Positions 26,110 through 37,087 are shown, counted from the stretch's first letter. The stretch is 64,000 bases of DNA from Candidatus Synechococcus calcipolaris G9 (GCF_029582805.1 NZ_JAKKUT010000008.1:62001-126000), one strand, 5' to 3'. The notes: a model not told the origin generated them from the letters alone. Translations and numbers: made by a program.

Positions 26110-28554
26110 ATGATGGATATTAACCCTGAGCAACGGGCGATCGCCCAGCATATCCATGGGGCCCTATTAGTTTTAGCCCCTGCCGGAACTGGAAAAACGG
26201 GAATTTTAACCCAACGAATTCTCCGGGCGATCGAGGCTGGGATTGAAGCCAGGGAGATATTGTGTCTCACCTTTACAAATCGGGCGGCCCAGGAAATGCG
26301 TCAACGGATTGCCCAGATCGATGGTTCCCTTGCCCGCCAACTCACAATTAAAACCTTCCATGGCCTGTGTGTGGCCATGCTGCGCCAGGACGGTGCGGCC
26401 TTGGGCTTGGCGGCAAATTTCACGATTTATGATGATTACGATTCCTTTGAACTCATTAAGGAGATTTTTAACCTTCAGGGCGATCGCCAAGCGTGGGACA
26501 TGACCCAGCAAATTATGAACTGCAAAAGTCAGCATCATTTGGGGAGTGGTGCATCTTTGCCGGAAATTTTTGCCCTGCTAGGGGATGAACATGCAATCCA
26601 TGCCCTTCGCTATCAACGGGCCCTGCAAGTCCGTCAGGCAGTGGATTTTGCGGATTTGGTCTACTACGGTCAACAACTGTTTACAGATAGGGATATTGCG
26701 GAACGCTGGGGCGATCGCTTTCACTTTATTCAAGTGGATGAGGTGCAGGATACCCACTTAAGTGAGTACGAAATTGTTGCCCACCTGGCCCGCAACCATG
26801 GCAATTTAATGCTTATTGGCGACCTAGATCAAACGATTTTTTCCTGGCGGGGGTCAGAGCCAGAGCAGGTTCTGCAAAAATTTGAGCAGGAGTTTCAGCC
26901 CACTCGTTATTCCCTTGTTTGGAACTATCGCTCTACCCAGAGCCTTTTGCAGGCCGCCGATACCTTTGCCCATTCCTTTAGCGATCGCCATACCCAGATT
27001 GAACCCGCCCCCACCTGCCCCCTGGGTGAACCCATTTGCGCCCATAGTGCCCCCACCCCCCAAGCCGAAGCCGAGTGGATTAGTGAGCAGATTAAAGCCC
27101 TGGCCCAAACCCAAGCCAATTTTAGTTATCAGCGGGTCGCGGTTTTAGCCCGTACCAATTGGCGGATTAAACAGTTAAGTAGCTATCTTGAACAATTGGG
27201 CATTCCCTGTATTACCAGTGACCAACTGGAGTTTTTTCAGCAGCCCGCCATTAAGGATGCCCTGGCATTACTGCGAATTTTGCTCAATCCCTTTGATAGC
27301 AATGCCCTGCGGCGGGTTTTGCCCCAACTCCTCCCGAATATTGAACCCAAGATACTGCAAACCATTGAACAGCAAGGACGTATTTGCGGCCTGTGGCTGA
27401 CGGATCTCGTGAATCTTACGGCCCTGAAGGATGGGGATCCCCTAGGGGCTTTGATTGAGGACTGGGAGCAGGGAACAGTCATTGTTTTTGATGTGGAAAC
27501 CACCGGCTTTTCCGTTGTGGATGATGAGGTCATTGAACTGGCGGCCTCCCGCTTTGATCAGGGTCAATTTACCCTACCCTTTCAACGCTATGTCCAAAAT
27601 AATAAACCCGTGGCGGAGACGGAGCAGGTCCATGGCTACAGTGATGAATTTCTGCGGATCAATGGTCGTCCCCCCAAGGAAGTGTTTCGGGATTTTGCCC
27701 GATTTGCCCAACGGGGCCTTTGGATTGGCCATAATCTTGGCTTTGATGTCAAAATGGTGGCGGCCCATGCCCGCCGAGTTGGTCTTGAGCTAGAGATCAA
27801 TCGCTGGGGAGATACCCTCAATTTGGCCCATCGGTTTGTGCGGAATGTGGAGAACTACAAATTAGGAACCCTAGCCACCCATTTCCAGCTAGAAAGTACT
27901 CCCACCCACCGCGCCGATGCTGATGTGCGCACCACCGCTGAACTCTTTGGTTTACTAATTCAACGGGCTAAATCCGGCTGTCAAGAACGACGACACCTGA
28001 TCCAAACCTATCAACCCCACTTCTATGGGTTTGCCCAACAACTAAGTAATTGGCAACAGGCTAGTGATGTTTTACGGCCCCAGGAGTTGCTGATCCAAAT
28101 CCTGGAGGAATCGGGTCTGTATGCCCATTACGAAAATAAAGGAGACGGCACAGAGAGCCTGCAACAGTTAATTCACCTCTTTGGCGATCGCGACCAACCC
28201 CATCTCCACCCCCATACGGCCCTGCGGGAGATGATGGAATACACCTCCCTGATGAAAAATATTGATCATCTAGCGGCGATCGAGGCGCGGGTTCCCATTA
28301 TCACCGTTCATCAATCCAAGGGACTGGAATTTGATACTGTATTTTTGGCGGGTCTGGTGGATGGGGAATTTCCCAACGGCCGTAGCCATCAAGAGGGTTT
28401 ACTGGAGGAAGAAAAACGCCTCTTTTATGTCGGGCTAACCCGGGCCCAAAAACAGTTATTTCTCTCAACCCATGAACAGGATGATCGGGGTAGTTTACGC
28501 TCTCGTAGTGGGTTTATGGATGTACTAATTGAGGCGGGCCTGTTGGCGGTGTAG
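26110..28554 (+). CDS. UvrD/Rep-like SF1 helicase with an embedded DEDDh 3'-5' exonuclease
   Basis: Residue numbers here count from the in-frame codon 26083; ATG 26110 is used as start (814 residues). SF1A helicase motifs are Walker A APAGTGKT (about 32-39), DEVQDT (219-224), GDLDQTIFSWRG, LVWNYRS, TVHQSKGLEFD (741-751) and VGLTRA. Between the fourth and fifth motifs, at about 464-628, lies a complete DnaQ-type exonuclease with DVETTG (Asp470, Glu472), HNLGFD (Asp555) and HRADAD (His609, Asp614). That insertion sits where subdomain 2B is found in UvrD. The enzyme may unwind and trim DNA ends in repair or replication restart. No DNA-repair partner is adjacent. Confidence 0.88.
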   Translation: MMDINPEQRAIAQHIHGALLVLAPAGTGKTGILTQRILRAIEAGIEAREILCLTFTNRAAQEMRQRIAQIDGSLARQLTIKTFHGLCVAMLRQDGAALGLAANFTIYDDYDSFELIKEIFNLQGDRQAWDMTQQIMNCKSQHHLGSGASLPEIFALLGDEHAIHALRYQRALQVRQAVDFADLVYYGQQLFTDRDIAERWGDRFHFIQVDEVQDTHLSEYEIVAHLARNHGNLMLIGDLDQTIFSWRGSEPEQVLQKFEQEFQPTRYSLVWNYRSTQSLLQAADTFAHSFSDRHTQIEPAPTCPLGEPICAHSAPTPQAEAEWISEQIKALAQTQANFSYQRVAVLARTNWRIKQLSSYLEQLGIPCITSDQLEFFQQPAIKDALALLRILLNPFDSNALRRVLPQLLPNIEPKILQTIEQQGRICGLWLTDLVNLTALKDGDPLGALIEDWEQGTVIVFDVETTGFSVVDDEVIELAASRFDQGQFTLPFQRYVQNNKPVAETEQVHGYSDEFLRINGRPPKEVFRDFARFAQRGLWIGHNLGFDVKMVAAHARRVGLELEINRWGDTLNLAHRFVRNVENYKLGTLATHFQLESTPTHRADADVRTTAELFGLLIQRAKSGCQERRHLIQTYQPHFYGFAQQLSNWQQASDVLRPQELLIQILEESGLYAHYENKGDGTESLQQLIHLFGDRDQPHLHPHTALREMMEYTSLMKNIDHLAAIEARVPIITVHQSKGLEFDTVFLAGLVDGEFPNGRSHQEGLLEEEKRLFYVGLTRAQKQLFLSTHEQDDRGSLRSRSGFMDVLIEAGLLAV

Positions 28555-28562
28555 CGTTTTAT

Positions 28563-29486
28563 TTAGTTGGCATCGGGAAAAACAATTTTAGGCAAGAGAA
28601 CAGAGTCTTTCAGAATACCTAGGCCCAAGCAATGCCCCTCTGGTTGGCGACTGATCAGACAGGGTTGGGAATCCTGATCAAGGGGGAGGGGGGGTAGGGA
28701 AGCAATATTATTTAATGGCTGATTCTGGGAATCGCTCAGCGTCAGCGATCGCCCCTGATACCAATCTTGAATTTGCAACCCCCCAATTGGAATGTGGGGT
28801 AAATGGGCCAAGGCGGCAATGGGTGAGATTAAAGGCAGATGGTCTATGATAACGGCTTCTAGAGGCGTGCTCTTGGATAGGCTAAAACCACAACTGAGGG
28901 TACGCTCTAGGGCGGCTAAGGTTCCGCCAACCCCGAGAAGGGCCCCTAAATCCCGTGCCAAGGAACGAATATAGGTTCCGGGCCCACAGGCGATCTCCAG
29001 GGTTAATTCCGGGTTGGGGCCCGGCTGCCAGTCCAAAATCTTCAGATCATAAATTTCAACCTGTCGCGGGGGTACATCTATCCGTTGGCCTTGGCGGGCA
29101 AGGTGATAGAGTCGCTTCCCCTCTATTTGCACCGCACTATAGGCGGGGGGAATTTGAGATAGATGACCCATAAATTGGGGCAATAGGGCCTGAATCTGCG
29201 TCAAGGTGAGGTGGTCACTGGACTGTTGATTAAGAATGTGTCCCGTCACATCATCCGTATCCGTTGAAAGTCCAAAACGGATCCGGCCAATATAGGCTTT
29301 CTCTGGGGGTAAGTAGGGTAACAGGCGAGTCGCCGGCCCCAGGGCAATGGGTAAAACCCCCGTCGCCATTGGATCTAGGGTTCCCCCATGGCCGATTCGC
29401 TTGATTTTGAGCCTTCGCCGTAGTTGGGCCACACAATCATGGGAGGTTAACCCCATGGGTTTTGCCAGGTTCAAAAAACCGAGCAT
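28563..29486 (-). CDS. truB: tRNA pseudouridine(55) synthase TruB
   Basis: The 307-residue protein begins MLGFLNLAKPMGLTSHDCV and contains GGTLDPMATGVLP with the catalytic Asp38, followed by the conserved YIGRIRFG strand and GTYIRSLARDLG. It makes pseudouridine 55 in the T-arm of tRNAs. The C-terminal part is longer than the catalytic core and less conserved. It begins at an ATG that overlaps the stop of the upstream TolC-family gene by one base (TAATG), implying translational coupling. Confidence 0.95.
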   Translation of the reverse strand: MLGFLNLAKPMGLTSHDCVAQLRRRLKIKRIGHGGTLDPMATGVLPIALGPATRLLPYLPPEKAYIGRIRFGLSTDTDDVTGHILNQQSSDHLTLTQIQALLPQFMGHLSQIPPAYSAVQIEGKRLYHLARQGQRIDVPPRQVEIYDLKILDWQPGPNPELTLEIACGPGTYIRSLARDLGALLGVGGTLAALERTLSCGFSLSKSTPLEAVIIDHLPLISPIAALAHLPHIPIGGLQIQDWYQGRSLTLSDSQNQPLNNIASLPPLPLDQDSQPCLISRQPEGHCLGLGILKDSVLLPKIVFPDAN

Positions 29487-31009
29487 TATTCACCAATGGT
29501 TGGGGCCGTACTGGCTGGCTCAGGATTTAGGGGTAAACCACTGACAAACCGTTGTAGGGCAGAAATTGCCCGGTTGTAGTCAATCACCGCACTCAGTAAA
29601 TTACTCTGGGCCTGAATCAGAGAGGTTTCTGCATTACTCACTTCCTGCTGGGTGCCAACCCCTGCTTGAAATCGCAGTCGGGCTAGCCGTAATCCCTCCG
29701 TAGCAGCATTCACCGCCGCTTGGTTCGTACTAATATTTTCTTGGCTAGATTTGAGGGTGAAGTAGGATTGTTCCACTTGGAAGCGAATCAGGTTTTTGAA
29801 TGAGGCAAACTGAGTCTCGGCGATCGCCGCTGATGCCTCCTGTTGGGCCGCACTGGCCCGGGACACACCCCCATCAAAAATCGTTAAATTCATCTGACCA
29901 CTGACAGAATAGCCCCACTGGGGAGCCAAACTATCCGTGAGTTCATCGGTGGTATTAAAGGTTCCGCCCACGGATAATTGAGGACCTAGGTTGCCCAGAG
30001 CCACTCGCCGCTGCTGGAGAGCCACATTTCGCTGGGTCAATTGCTGTTCCAATTCCACTCGATTCCGAAAAGCAAGGGCGATACTATCATTCAGGGAAAG
30101 GGTCCAGTCCCCCACCACTTGAATGGGATCCGCCGCAGATAAATTGGCCCGGTCATTAAGGCTCAGGGTTTGGGCTAACTGACGACGGGCAATCTGTAAT
30201 TGACTTTCGGACTGCACCAATTGCTGTTGGTTATTGGCTAACTGAACCTCAGAGGTCAACACATCAAAGAGGGTTCCCAAGCCGGCCCGTTCCCGGGCAA
30301 CGGCATCCCGTAGACTAATTTGGGAATTTTCCACCGCCGCCTGGCCAATCCGCACAAGGGCATCGGCCTGTTGAATGTTGTAGTAGTCATCGGTGACATC
30401 TTGACGCAGTTGTTCCCATTGCCGTTGTAGGTCTAATTCCGCATTCCGAACCTGCTCTTGGGCAGCGCGAATACTGCCGGGCCGCTGACCAGAGGTAAAA
30501 ACGTTATACCCCACTTGAACATTGGAATTCCAGGTATTGGAAACACTACTAAAGTTTAATGTGGTTGGTTGCATAGCACCCCCAGCCATCGATGCCTGAT
30601 TCCGTCGGTTTTGTTGGATCTGGGCATTTTGCAGTCTGGCGGCGGCAGAATCGGAACGCCCCAAAGAGGACTGAAAGGAAATGCTGGGGTAGAGGGCGGC
30701 CTGGGATTGGCGGAGGGTTGCTCGACTTTGTTGTAGTTGCTGTTCAGTCACCTGAAGTGAGCGATTATTGCGCCGCGCTAATTCTAGGGCTTGATTGAGG
30801 GTAATGGGTTGATCGAGATCAATCTCGACCTGTTCCGGCTGAGTCGGTAAATATAACGGGTCTGGATTGGGATTGAAGGGAATTAAATCGCTGGCGGTAC
30901 TGGGAGGATTGGGGGTAGATTGGGCCAGCAGTTCGGGGGCGATCGCCCAAGGAAGAGTTAGGACACCAAGCCCGAGAGCACATTGTCGCAGCCAAGTCAA
31001 ACTAGCCAT
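29486..31009 (-). CDS. TolC family outer-membrane channel protein
   Basis: A signal peptide (residues about 8-30, ending ELLAQS) precedes a 470-residue alpha-helical protein with two outer-membrane-efflux repeats. The first repeat carries LELARRNNRSLQVTEQQLQQS and the second ELEQQLTQRNVALQQRRVALGNLG, both with the long helical pattern of TolC barrels. Such proteins form the outer-membrane exit duct of type I secretion and multidrug pumps. No inner-membrane pump or adaptor lies next to it. It is the first gene of a unit with truB. Confidence 0.85.
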   Translation of the reverse strand: MASLTWLRQCALGLGVLTLPWAIAPELLAQSTPNPPSTASDLIPFNPNPDPLYLPTQPEQVEIDLDQPITLNQALELARRNNRSLQVTEQQLQQSRATLRQSQAALYPSISFQSSLGRSDSAAARLQNAQIQQNRRNQASMAGGAMQPTTLNFSSVSNTWNSNVQVGYNVFTSGQRPGSIRAAQEQVRNAELDLQRQWEQLRQDVTDDYYNIQQADALVRIGQAAVENSQISLRDAVARERAGLGTLFDVLTSEVQLANNQQQLVQSESQLQIARRQLAQTLSLNDRANLSAADPIQVVGDWTLSLNDSIALAFRNRVELEQQLTQRNVALQQRRVALGNLGPQLSVGGTFNTTDELTDSLAPQWGYSVSGQMNLTIFDGGVSRASAAQQEASAAIAETQFASFKNLIRFQVEQSYFTLKSSQENISTNQAAVNAATEGLRLARLRFQAGVGTQQEVSNAETSLIQAQSNLLSAVIDYNRAISALQRFVSGLPLNPEPASTAPTIGE

Positions 31010-31190
31010 ACACCATCTCTACTCCTGAAACCACACGAACCAATCATTCCTTATAGGGAGAAGTTTAGTGATAACTCGCTCCATGCCAATTCCAAAGGTC
31101 AGTATAACCTAATTCTTTTTGGTGAATAATCCTTTTGGGTCACAATATGGAGAGCCAGCAGAGGGGCAATGATGTCCCTAAAATAGGAAA

Positions 31191-32036
31191 ATGCGAGATA
31201 ATCTGTGCAAATACCTAGCCGAAAAATATCCCACCGCCTTTACCCAGTGGCTCCTGAATGATTTCTCGGAAGATGTATCCATCCTGAAAACCGAACTGAA
31301 CTTAGAACCGATCCGCGCCGATTCCGTGACATTGGTACAAACCCAAAACTGTATTCTCCATTTGGAATTTCAGGTAGAGCCAGAACCGACATTGCCTCTG
31401 CGGATGCTGGACTATTGGCTCAGACTATATCGCACCTATCACTGTGAAATTGTTCAAGTTTTGATCTTGCTAAGACGGACAAGGGTGCATGTGCCCGATG
31501 TGTTCGAGTTGCCAAGCACTATTCATCGCTATCGGGTGGTTAAACTCTGGGAAGAAGACCCCAACCAATTTTTTCAGATTCCTGCCCTATTACCCTTTGC
31601 AGTTCTTGGAAAAACAGACAACGAAAGCGCCCTTTTGCAAGCCGTGGCGAATCAAATTAATCAAATTGAATCTGAGCAGACTCGAAAAGAACTGAGTACC
31701 GTCGTTCAACTATTGGCTGGGTTACAGTACAGTAAGGAGCTTATTCAAAGCATTTTTCGGGAGGGAATGATGCGGGAATCAGTAATTTATCAAGAGATTC
31801 TTCAGGAAGGGGAACGCAAAGGACGGCAAGAAGGACGACAAGAGGGACAACGGGAGGAAGCCTGTACGCTTATCCTGCGTCAACTCACCCGTCGAGTGGG
31901 GCCCATCCCTAATACATTTGTGACCCAAATCAATGCTCTATCCCTCAACGAGTTGGAATCCTTGGGGGAAGACCTGTTAGATTTTCAACACCTCCATGAC
32001 CTAGAAATGTGGCTAGGCTCCCGGCTCGACGGCTAG
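31191..32036 (+). CDS. Rpn-type / DUF4351 nuclease-like protein
   Basis: The 281-residue protein has an N-terminal region with a probable PD-(D/E)XK core: Asp44, then Glu59-Phe-Gln61 in LHLEFQVEPE. The Rpn (recombination-promoting nuclease) family has this layout. A Gly/Arg/Glu-rich linker (KGRQEGRQEGQREE) leads to a DUF4351-like C-terminal domain (about 225-281, LILRQLTRRVGPIP). Such genes are plentiful in cyanobacteria, often as multigene families, and may be selfish or regulatory. No inverted repeats that would define an insertion sequence were found around it. Confidence 0.75.
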   Translation: MRDNLCKYLAEKYPTAFTQWLLNDFSEDVSILKTELNLEPIRADSVTLVQTQNCILHLEFQVEPEPTLPLRMLDYWLRLYRTYHCEIVQVLILLRRTRVHVPDVFELPSTIHRYRVVKLWEEDPNQFFQIPALLPFAVLGKTDNESALLQAVANQINQIESEQTRKELSTVVQLLAGLQYSKELIQSIFREGMMRESVIYQEILQEGERKGRQEGRQEGQREEACTLILRQLTRRVGPIPNTFVTQINALSLNELESLGEDLLDFQHLHDLEMWLGSRLDG

Positions 32037-32107
32037 AACCCTATTTCATCTATTTCATAGGGTGGTTCCGCTTAGCGTTATGAATTTTGTAATTTTTGAC
32101 GAGATGG

Positions 32108-32989
32108 CTAAATATCTAGTTTAACCTGGGCGATCGCCTCAACCAAGCGGGGCTGTAGGGACTGGATATAATCGGGCCAGCCAACAATAATCGGTTGACG
32201 ATGGGTGAGACTGGGAGCCAACAGTGCGGCTTGATCGAATTCTAGGGGATGACCCTCCAGATCACAGCAGACTAATCCTGCCGCCTTAGCCAAGGCCAGG
32301 GGAGCCGTGGTATCCCAGAGTTTGACCCGCTGATTCAAGTAAATGTAAAGGCCCGCCCGACCTAAAATGACTTCAATCACCTTGAGACCAAAACTACCTA
32401 AAAAATAAAATTGAGCTTCCGGCAACAACTGGCTAAAGACCGATCCATAGGTGTCAAAATCTTTCTGGCCAATCATGATCGGGCAAAAGTCTGCCGAGGG
32501 AGGGGCTGGACGCTGGGGAACAAGAGGAACCGTCGGTGTTGCCGCCATCACCTGAAATAGACCCCAATCCTTGCCGCCGTAGAAGAGATGATCCTTGGCG
32601 GGGTTATAGATCCAACCGGCAATGGGAACGTGATCCTGGAGCAGTCCCACCATGACGGAGTAGCCTTCCTTGTGATGGATGAGATCATCGGTGCCATCGA
32701 GGGGATCAATGAGCCAAAAGCGTTGGTGAGAGAGACTAAAGGCAGCGGTTGAATCGGCATTTTCCTCACTGATAATGCCATCACTGGGAAACCAGTCCCG
32801 AAATTTTTGACTCAGTTGCCGATCTAGGAGGCGATCGATACTGGTGGCAAAATCTTGGCGACCCTTTTCAATCACATCAAAGGGCTGTTGAGCCAGTTCC
32901 CTGGCCCGCTGCCCCGCTTGCCGCATCAGTTGATTGATTTGCAGAACCTGAGCCGAAGAAAGGATTGAATCAAGATCGGGAGAAGTCAT
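32108..32989 (-). CDS. Inositol-phosphatase-family protein, CysQ-like
   Basis: The metal-site motifs of the lithium-sensitive phosphatase family are present: SEENAD (about 75-80) and WLIDPLDGTDDLI (about 92-104). A later aspartate in KLWDTTAPLALAKAAG is the third ligand region. Candidates are 3'(2'),5'-bisphosphate nucleotidase (CysQ), which recycles the by-product of sulfate assimilation, or inositol/fructose bisphosphatase; the DPLDGTDD form favours CysQ. It lies 14 nt after the GIY-YIG gene on the same strand. Confidence 0.75.
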   Translation of the reverse strand: MTSPDLDSILSSAQVLQINQLMRQAGQRARELAQQPFDVIEKGRQDFATSIDRLLDRQLSQKFRDWFPSDGIISEENADSTAAFSLSHQRFWLIDPLDGTDDLIHHKEGYSVMVGLLQDHVPIAGWIYNPAKDHLFYGGKDWGLFQVMAATPTVPLVPQRPAPPSADFCPIMIGQKDFDTYGSVFSQLLPEAQFYFLGSFGLKVIEVILGRAGLYIYLNQRVKLWDTTAPLALAKAAGLVCCDLEGHPLEFDQAALLAPSLTHRQPIIVGWPDYIQSLQPRLVEAIAQVKLDI

Positions 32990-33003
32990 TTTTAGGTTTT
33001 CTT

Positions 33004-33543
33004 CTAGGTTTTCAAGTCCAGCAGGCCCGAGTCCTTGAGCTTTGGATTAAAGCGGAGAGGTTCCTGTACCGATCGCCGGGCTAGGTGATCAAAGATTTCG
33101 GCTTCACGGCGGCGGGCGGCTTGCTTCAGGAATTTCTGTTGGGCCAATTCATCTAAATTATTGTAGGCCTCCTGCTCATCCTGACTGAGGAAGGGACGAA
33201 TATCAATGGCCTGTTCCCACAGGGAGCGATCGCCCTCATTCCCCGCAGGCATCCCCGCTTCGGTAATCCAATGTTGGCGAATTTGCTCCAAAAGGGTGCG
33301 ATCGGGGCGTTCAATACATTGGGACTTGATCCAGTAACAATGATCGGGACGGCGGACTAAGTGCTGCTTCAAACTCAAATGCACATCACGGGAATAGCCA
33401 ATATATTCTAGTTTCTGGTCTTGATTAAAGATGGCATAGGCTCCCACCTTACCCATCAATGCTGGTTGGACGTATCCCTCTGCATCCAAAAAGGGAAGAA
33501 AGTCTAAATCCGACAGGGGAAGTAACTTAAGGGCTGGGGTCAT
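33004..33543 (-). CDS. GIY-YIG nuclease family protein
   Basis: A 179-residue protein with a GIY-YIG-like core: GAYAIFNQDQKLEYIGYSRDV near residues 35-55, with the first triplet changed to AYA and the second YIG. Conserved arginine and glutamate positions are represented by RDV and the EQIRQHWITEAGMP helix. A frame extending 26 codons upstream exists, but ATG 33543 (MTPALKLLPLSDLDF) gives a more natural N terminus. Cyanobacteria and plastids share proteins of this type of unknown role. It is the first gene of a pair with the CysQ-like gene. Confidence 0.7.
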   Translation of the reverse strand: MTPALKLLPLSDLDFLPFLDAEGYVQPALMGKVGAYAIFNQDQKLEYIGYSRDVHLSLKQHLVRRPDHCYWIKSQCIERPDRTLLEQIRQHWITEAGMPAGNEGDRSLWEQAIDIRPFLSQDEQEAYNNLDELAQQKFLKQAARRREAEIFDHLARRSVQEPLRFNPKLKDSGLLDLKT

Positions 33544-33790
33544 GATTTTGACAATTTTGACAGGCGGACGAACGGGGCAAATTCCTCTACCCTTCCCAGT
33601 ATGCCCCATGGTTGCAGGCAATCGTTAACCGATCACCAATAGATTGATGACTGATTCTAGCTAGGGCGATCGCCGCAAAAGGAAGGAACATCATCCTAAA
33701 ACTAGATTTCAGCTAACTTCGTCACACTGTTTAGGAGGACAGCCAGTGTAGGATTGATAAGACAATAATTTGAATTTGGCCGGTGTTTCT

Positions 33791-36700
33791 ATGCCCCGTC
33801 GCAGTGATCTTAAAAAAATTCTCCTCATCGGCTCAGGCCCGATTGTCATTGGTCAAGCCTGTGAGTTTGATTATTCCGGTACTCAGGCCTGCAAAGCCCT
33901 GCGCGAGGAAGGTTATGAAGTCATTCTGATTAATTCCAATCCCGCTACAATCATGACGGATCCGGAAACCGCAGATCGCACCTATATCGAACCCCTCACC
34001 CCTGAGATTATTGAAAAAATCATTATTGCCGAACGTCCCGATGCCCTCTTGCCCACCATGGGCGGACAAACTGCCCTCAACCTAGCGGTAACTCTGGCCA
34101 AGTCCGGCGTTTTAGATAAATACGGGGTGGAGTTAATTGGCGCAAAACTGCCCGCCATCGAAATGGCAGAGGATCGGAAACTGTTCAAAGAAGCTATGGA
34201 GCGCATTGGTGTCGGGGTCTGCCCCTCCGGGTTGGCCAATACCATTGAAGAAGCGCGGGAGATTGGCCAAGAGATTGGCTACTATCCCCTAATTATTCGT
34301 CCGGCCTTTACCTTGGGGGGAACCGGCGGCGGCATTGCCTACAACCAAGAGGAGTTTGAAGAAATTGCGGCCTCTGGGCTAGATGCCAGTCCCGTGTCCC
34401 AGATTTTAGTAGAGCAATCCCTAATTGGCTGGAAAGAATATGAACTGGAAGTAATGCGGGATTTGGCGGATAACGTGGTGATTATCTGCTCCATTGAAAA
34501 TCTGGATCCGATGGGGGTACATACGGGGGACTCGATTACGGTTGCGCCGGCCCAAACCCTAACGGACAAAGAGTACCAACGGCTCCGGGATGCCTCCATC
34601 AAGATTATTCGGGAAATTGGTGTGGAAACCGGCGGTTCCAATATTCAGTTTGCCGTTAATCCGGACACTGGGGACATGATTGTGATTGAAATGAATCCCC
34701 GGGTCTCCCGTTCCTCTGCCCTCGCCTCCAAGGCCACGGGTTTTCCCATCGCCAAAATGGCGGCTAAGTTAGCGGTGGGCTATACCTTGCCCGAAATTCC
34801 CAACGATATTACCCAAAAAACCCCCGCCAGTTTTGAACCCACCATTGACTATGTGGTCACTAAAATTCCCCGTTTTGCCTTTGAAAAGTTTCCCGGCGCC
34901 CAGCCGGTCTTGACAACCCAAATGAAATCCGTCGGCGAGGCCATGGCCATTGGTCGCACCTTCCAGGAATCCTTCCAAAAAGCATTACGCTCCCTAGAAA
35001 CCGGCCGGGCTGGCTGGGGTTGCGATCGCCCCGAGAAATTACCCAGTTTGGAACAAATTCGCACCAGTTTACGTACCCCCAATCCCGATCGGATCATAAC
35101 CCTGCGCCATGCCCTGCTGATGAGTATGACCGTTGAGGATATTTTCGAGTTGACGGCCATTGATCCGTGGTTTTTACGGCACCTTGAAGACCTGTTACAG
35201 ACTGAAAAATTCCTCAAACGCCAAAAGCTGGAAGCCCTAAGCGCAGATGATCTGTGGATGGTCAAGCAAAAAGGCTTTAGCGATCGCCAGATTGCCTTTG
35301 CCACTAAAACCAGCGAGGATCAGGTGCGGGCCCATCGTCAGTCCCTAGGGGTGATTCCCGTCTATAAAACCGTGGATACCTGCGCCGCTGAATTTGAGGC
35401 CTATACTCCCTATTACTATTCCACCTACGAACGGCCCACCCAGCAAATCAATTTAGCCACGGGAGAGGTGGAGGTCGTAGCCCCGGAAACGGAAGTCTTA
35501 GCAGCCACGAAGCCACGGGTGATGATTCTCGGTTCGGGGCCCAACCGGATTGGCCAGGGGATTGAATTTGACTATTGTTGCTGCCACGCCTCCTATGCCC
35601 TGGGGGATGATGGCTATGAAACGGTAATGGTCAATTCCAACCCAGAAACGGTGTCCACGGACTATGACACCAGCGATCGCCTGTATTTTGAACCCCTGAC
35701 CAAGGAAGATGTTCTCAACATTATTGAAGTCGAGCAGCCGGAGGGGATTATTATCCAGTTTGGCGGTCAGACTCCCCTGAAGTTAGCCGTTCCCCTGCAA
35801 GAGTATCTAGCCCAGATGGGCGATCGCACCCCTACCAAGATTTGGGGAACCTCCCCGGACTCCATTGATATTGCCGAGGATCGGGAACGGTTTGAAAAGA
35901 TTCTCCGCCAGTTAGATATTCCCCAGCCCCCCAATGGCTTAGCCCGTAGTTTTAATGAGGCCCTGACGGTGGCCCAGCGGATTAGTTACCCCGTCGTGGT
36001 GCGTCCCAGCTACGTTTTAGGGGGACGGGCCATGGAGATTGTCTACTCCGACAGTCAACTTGAGCATTACATGACCTACGCCGTCCAAGTAGAGCCGGAT
36101 CACCCCATTTTGATTGATAAATATCTGGAAAATGCCATTGAAGTGGATGTGGATGCGATCGCCGATGGTGAAGGCAATGTGGTCATTGGTGGGGTGATGG
36201 AGCACATTGAGCAAGCCGGGATTCACTCTGGGGACTCCGCCTGTAGTTTGCCGCCCCAATCCCTTTCCGCTGCTGCCTTAGAAACCATTCGCGCCTGGAG
36301 TATTGCCCTAGCGAAAGCCCTAAACGTCATTGGTCTGATGAATTTACAATTGGCCGTCCAGGGAGAGCAGATCTACATCTTAGAGGCCAACCCCCGCGCC
36401 TCCCGTACCGTTCCCTTTGTCTCCAAGGCGATCGGGATTCCCCTGGCAAAAATTGCTGCCCGCTTGATGTCCGGGAAAACCCTGAAGGAATTAAACTTTA
36501 CCGTCGAGAAAATTCCCGGCTATATCTCTGTAAAAGAAGCCGTTCTCCCCTTTGAAAAATTTGCCGGAACCGATACGGTCTTGGGGCCAGAAATGCGCTC
36601 CACCGGCGAAGCCATGGGGATTGACACCTCCTTTGGGGCCGCCTTTGCCAAATCCCAACTCTCGGCCCATCAACGCCTCCCCCTCTCTGGTACGGTTTTT

Positions 36701-37087
36701 GTCTCCATGAGCGATCGGGATAAGCAAACCATCATCCCCATTGTTAAAGACTTGCAGGCCCTTGGTTTTCATATTTTGGCCACGGAGGGAACCCGCCAGG
36801 CCTTAATCGATGCGGGTCTAGCGGAGATTGAACTGATCTTGAAATTGCACCAGGGGCGGCCCAATGTCCTCGATGCGGTCAAGAATGAGCGCATTCACCT
36901 AATCCTGAATACTCCCTTTGGGGAAGAAGCGCGGCTAGATGGCCAACTCATTCGCCGATCGGCCCTAGCCTATAAAATTCCCATTGTCACAACCATTGCC
37001 GGAGCCAAGGCCACAGCAGCGGCGATCGCGGCCCTCCAGGCTGCCCCCTTGAATGTCCGCACTATCCAGGATTACCATCTGTCCTAG
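33791..37087 (+). CDS. carB: Carbamoyl-phosphate synthase large subunit
   Basis: The 1098-residue enzyme joins ammonia from the glutaminase subunit CarA to bicarbonate and ATP, giving carbamoyl phosphate for arginine and pyrimidine synthesis. Two homologous halves are seen: the first begins [25 protein letters not shown], the second at about 580 with [22 protein letters not shown]; each has an ATP-grasp domain (for example [15 protein letters not shown] and [14 protein letters not shown]). The C-terminal MGS-like allosteric domain (about 945 onwards) ends near [14 protein letters not shown] 33791 is preferred over an in-frame TTG at 33770. No carA is in the window, which is usual for cyanobacteria. 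Confidence 0.97.
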   Translation: MPRRSDLKKILLIGSGPIVIGQACEFDYSGTQACKALREEGYEVILINSNPATIMTDPETADRTYIEPLTPEIIEKIIIAERPDALLPTMGGQTALNLAVTLAKSGVLDKYGVELIGAKLPAIEMAEDRKLFKEAMERIGVGVCPSGLANTIEEAREIGQEIGYYPLIIRPAFTLGGTGGGIAYNQEEFEEIAASGLDASPVSQILVEQSLIGWKEYELEVMRDLADNVVIICSIENLDPMGVHTGDSITVAPAQTLTDKEYQRLRDASIKIIREIGVETGGSNIQFAVNPDTGDMIVIEMNPRVSRSSALASKATGFPIAKMAAKLAVGYTLPEIPNDITQKTPASFEPTIDYVVTKIPRFAFEKFPGAQPVLTTQMKSVGEAMAIGRTFQESFQKALRSLETGRAGWGCDRPEKLPSLEQIRTSLRTPNPDRIITLRHALLMSMTVEDIFELTAIDPWFLRHLEDLLQTEKFLKRQKLEALSADDLWMVKQKGFSDRQIAFATKTSEDQVRAHRQSLGVIPVYKTVDTCAAEFEAYTPYYYSTYERPTQQINLATGEVEVVAPETEVLAATKPRVMILGSGPNRIGQGIEFDYCCCHASYALGDDGYETVMVNSNPETVSTDYDTSDRLYFEPLTKEDVLNIIEVEQPEGIIIQFGGQTPLKLAVPLQEYLAQMGDRTPTKIWGTSPDSIDIAEDRERFEKILRQLDIPQPPNGLARSFNEALTVAQRISYPVVVRPSYVLGGRAMEIVYSDSQLEHYMTYAVQVEPDHPILIDKYLENAIEVDVDAIADGEGNVVIGGVMEHIEQAGIHSGDSACSLPPQSLSAAALETIRAWSIALAKALNVIGLMNLQLAVQGEQIYILEANPRASRTVPFVSKAIGIPLAKIAARLMSGKTLKELNFTVEKIPGYISVKEAVLPFEKFAGTDTVLGPEMRSTGEAMGIDTSFGAAFAKSQLSAHQRLPLSGTVFVSMSDRDKQTIIPIVKDLQALGFHILATEGTRQALIDAGLAEIELILKLHQGRPNVLDAVKNERIHLILNTPFGEEARLDGQLIRRSALAYKIPIVTTIAGAKATAAAIAALQAAPLNVRTIQDYHLS

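Noticed and set aside
31191-32036. Rpn-type gene as part of an insertion sequence
   Set aside because: No terminal inverted repeats or target duplications were found around it.
32035-32068. Hairpin GAACCCTAT ... ATAGGG-TG-GTTC after the Rpn-type gene, with GCGTTATG downstream
   Set aside because: It was considered as a terminator or attC end, but it lacks a T tract and any partner RYYYAAC box.
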